Assembly (NCBI GenBank): GCA_034428455.1
Contig: DAOUHZ010000081.1
Span: 1 to 6,696, forward strand
DNA length: 6,696 bases
Origin: Bin87 sp034428455
GTDB lineage: Bacteria; Chloroflexota; Dehalococcoidia; Lucifugimonadales; UBA3495
Direction: 5' to 3'
Part shown: positions 5,591 through 6,696 of the stretch, piece by piece
Position numbering within the stretch: the stretch's first letter is position 1
Layout: each line of letters starts with the position of its first letter
Notes under the pieces: generated by a model
The model's input: only the letters and a program-made list of their open reading frames with translations
Databases searched by the model: none
What the model was told of the DNA's origin: nothing
Position numbers and translations under genes: made by a program

Positions 5591-5932
5591 ATGCAACCCA
5601 ACCATCCCGATTGGCACGAAGCTGAGCGGATCATTCGACAGAAAGATGCGGAAATTGCGGCGGGCAAAGCCAAAATTGAAGCTCAAGCCCAACTGATCGC
5701 CGATCAGGAAACGGTGATGGCGGCGCAGAAAGCGCTGATCGCAAAGATGATCGAACAGACTGCGTATCACGGGCAGCGCATCAAAGAGTTTGAGGAGCGC
5801 ATGGGATTGCAGGAGGCGCGGGCCGACCAGCTGGAGCAGCAGGCGGAAGAACTGTCGCAACAAGTCGAGTGGATCCGGCGGCGCATCTTCGTCTTGACTG
5901 ACCCCCAGATTCCGAACGATTCTATTTGCTGA
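5591..5932 (+). CDS. Coiled-coil protein of unknown function
   Basis: A protein of 113 residues, almost entirely helical and rich in Glu, Gln, Ala and Lys. Residues from about 10 to 100 show heptad-like spacing of Ile, Leu and Ala, which predicts a long coiled coil. There is no signal peptide, membrane segment or catalytic motif. The ATG at 5591 is preferred because GGAG (5578-5581) lies nine bases before it; the in-frame GTG at 5585 is only three bases from that site. The segment QQVEWIRRRIF (about 91-101), followed by an unrelated tail, recalls the end of the N-terminal zipper of IS66-type transposases (pattern LRRQLFGRKSE), so it may be a remnant of one. Only the resemblance is seen. GC is lower than in its neighbours (31 of 60 in bases 5641-5700, against 43 of 60 in bases 5221-5280 of selD), which suggests a separate origin. 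Confidence 0.62.
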   Translation: MQPNHPDWHEAERIIRQKDAEIAAGKAKIEAQAQLIADQETVMAAQKALIAKMIEQTAYHGQRIKEFEERMGLQEARADQLEQQAEELSQQVEWIRRRIFVLTDPQIPNDSIC

Positions 5933-5998
5933 CCCCGGACCCGACGGCATCAACCGTAACGGGCTATTCAAATGGAGTTATCCAGAACGGAGCATCCA

Positions 5999-6655
5999 AT
6001 GACCACTTCCAACCAGCAACAGGCTACGCCGGCTCAGCCGGAATTCGGCCTCAAGCGACCCGACCAGATCAAGATTGCGCCTCCGGGGGGCGAAAAGGTT
6101 CCGCCGGGGCAGTTCGTCGCCAAGACCTTCCCGGTGCTCACCTACGGCGACACGCCGGAAATCGACCTGTCCACCTGGACCATACGGGTCTGGGGCCTGG
6201 TCGAACGGGAAATCACGCTGGACTGGCCGCAGTTCTGCGCCCTGCCCCAGGTCGTAATGGACGCCGACTTCCACTGCGTAACCCAGTGGTCTGCCCTGGA
6301 CCAGACCTGGGAGGGCGTGCTGGTGTCGGACCTGCTGGAGGTGGCGGGCGTATTGCCCGAGGCCCGGCACGTCATGGCCCACTGCTTCGGCGACTACACC
6401 ACCAACGTGCCGCTGGATCTGGCCCTGTCCGAGGGTCTCCTGGCCCACCGGCAGAACGGCGCGGAGTTGGGCAAGGACCACGGCTGGCCCCTGCGCTTGA
6501 TCATCCCCAGCCGCTACGGGTGGAAATCGGCCAAGTGGGTCAACGGCATCGAGCTGATGGCCGAGGACGCTCCGGGTTTCTGGGAACAGCGGGGCTACAA
6601 CAACAACGCCGATCCCTGGCAGGAAGAACGGTTCTGGCCTGAGTTGACGCGGTGA
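5999..6655 (+). CDS. Sulfite-oxidase-like molybdopterin oxidoreductase
   Basis: A protein of 218 residues built of the single molybdopterin-binding domain of the sulfite oxidase/YedY superfamily. The Mo ligand should be Cys93 in DADFHCVTQWS (88-98). SRYGWKSAKWVNGIEL (171-186) is the conserved cofactor-binding block with Lys176 and Lys179, and GFWEQRGYNNNADPW (193-207) is the typical C-terminal motif. There is no twin-arginine signal, heme domain or dimerisation domain, unlike MsrP (YedY) or animal sulfite oxidase, so it appears to be a short cytoplasmic form. The substrate is unknown; small sulfur or nitrogen oxides are possible. The ATG at 5999 has GGAG (5989-5992) six bases before it. An in-frame ATG at 5972 would add nine residues and lacks a comparable site. 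It lies 66 bases after the coiled-coil gene. No clear terminator follows in the last 41 bases. Confidence 0.9.
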   Translation: MTTSNQQQATPAQPEFGLKRPDQIKIAPPGGEKVPPGQFVAKTFPVLTYGDTPEIDLSTWTIRVWGLVEREITLDWPQFCALPQVVMDADFHCVTQWSALDQTWEGVLVSDLLEVAGVLPEARHVMAHCFGDYTTNVPLDLALSEGLLAHRQNGAELGKDHGWPLRLIIPSRYGWKSAKWVNGIELMAEDAPGFWEQRGYNNNADPWQEERFWPELTR

Positions 6656-6696
6656 GCCCGGCCGGTACGAACGGATTTGCAAAAAAAGAGGGGCGG

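Noticed and set aside
5978..6682. Minus-strand open frame opposite the sulfite-oxidase-like gene, and the overlapping + frame from 5926
   Set aside because: Both are shadows of the molybdopterin domain gene, whose conserved Cys and Lys motifs fix the correct frame.

Overview
The window looks like a piece of a high-GC bacterial chromosome. It holds seven supported protein genes, all on the + strand, one tRNA-Gln and several intergenic repeats. The acyl-CoA dehydrogenase, selD and sulfite-oxidase-like genes use almost only C- or G-ending codons. That style, the CCA-encoded tRNA and the dispersed palindromes would fit Chloroflexota such as Dehalococcoidia or SAR202-like lineages. This placement is a guess from general resemblance; no taxonomic marker in the window proves it.

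Layout. Bases 1-553 show no convincing gene. A good sigma70-type promoter at 47-74 points left and out of the window. An extended -10 promoter (554-583) then drives tRNA-Gln(CUG) (595-668), followed by a strong intrinsic terminator (686-706). Bases 707-1078 are intergenic and hold a GC-rich palindrome (758-784) and a five-unit 9-bp tandem array (916-960). Next come an acyl-CoA dehydrogenase (1079-2272), a class I SAM methyltransferase (2281-2982) and a PfkB-family kinase with a C-terminal membrane segment (2979-4010, ATGA overlap with the methyltransferase). A short gap holds a possible 30-residue ORF or a -10 box. It is followed by a small membrane protein (4150-4485), a selenocysteine-containing selenophosphate synthetase SelD (4490-5545), a coiled-coil protein of unknown function (5591-5932) and a soluble sulfite-oxidase-like molybdopterin oxidoreductase (5999-6655).

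The most important point is SelD. The apparent stop codon TGA at 4547-4549 lies in frame, exactly at the catalytic Cys position of the family. Nineteen bases after it begins a perfect 8-bp hairpin with a GGC loop, which fits a bacterial SECIS element. The gene therefore starts at 4490 and encodes 351 residues with Sec at position 20. An ordinary gene caller would lose the N-terminal 45 residues and the active site. The organism must then decode Sec (SelA, SelB, tRNA-Sec), and it makes its own selenophosphate with a selenoenzyme.

The block from 2281 to about 4485 (methyltransferase, kinase, small membrane protein) has visibly lower GC and different codon use from the dehydrogenase before it and selD after it. 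It looks like an inserted cassette. The methyltransferase and kinase are translationally coupled and probably act in one pathway. Their substrate cannot be read from the sequence.
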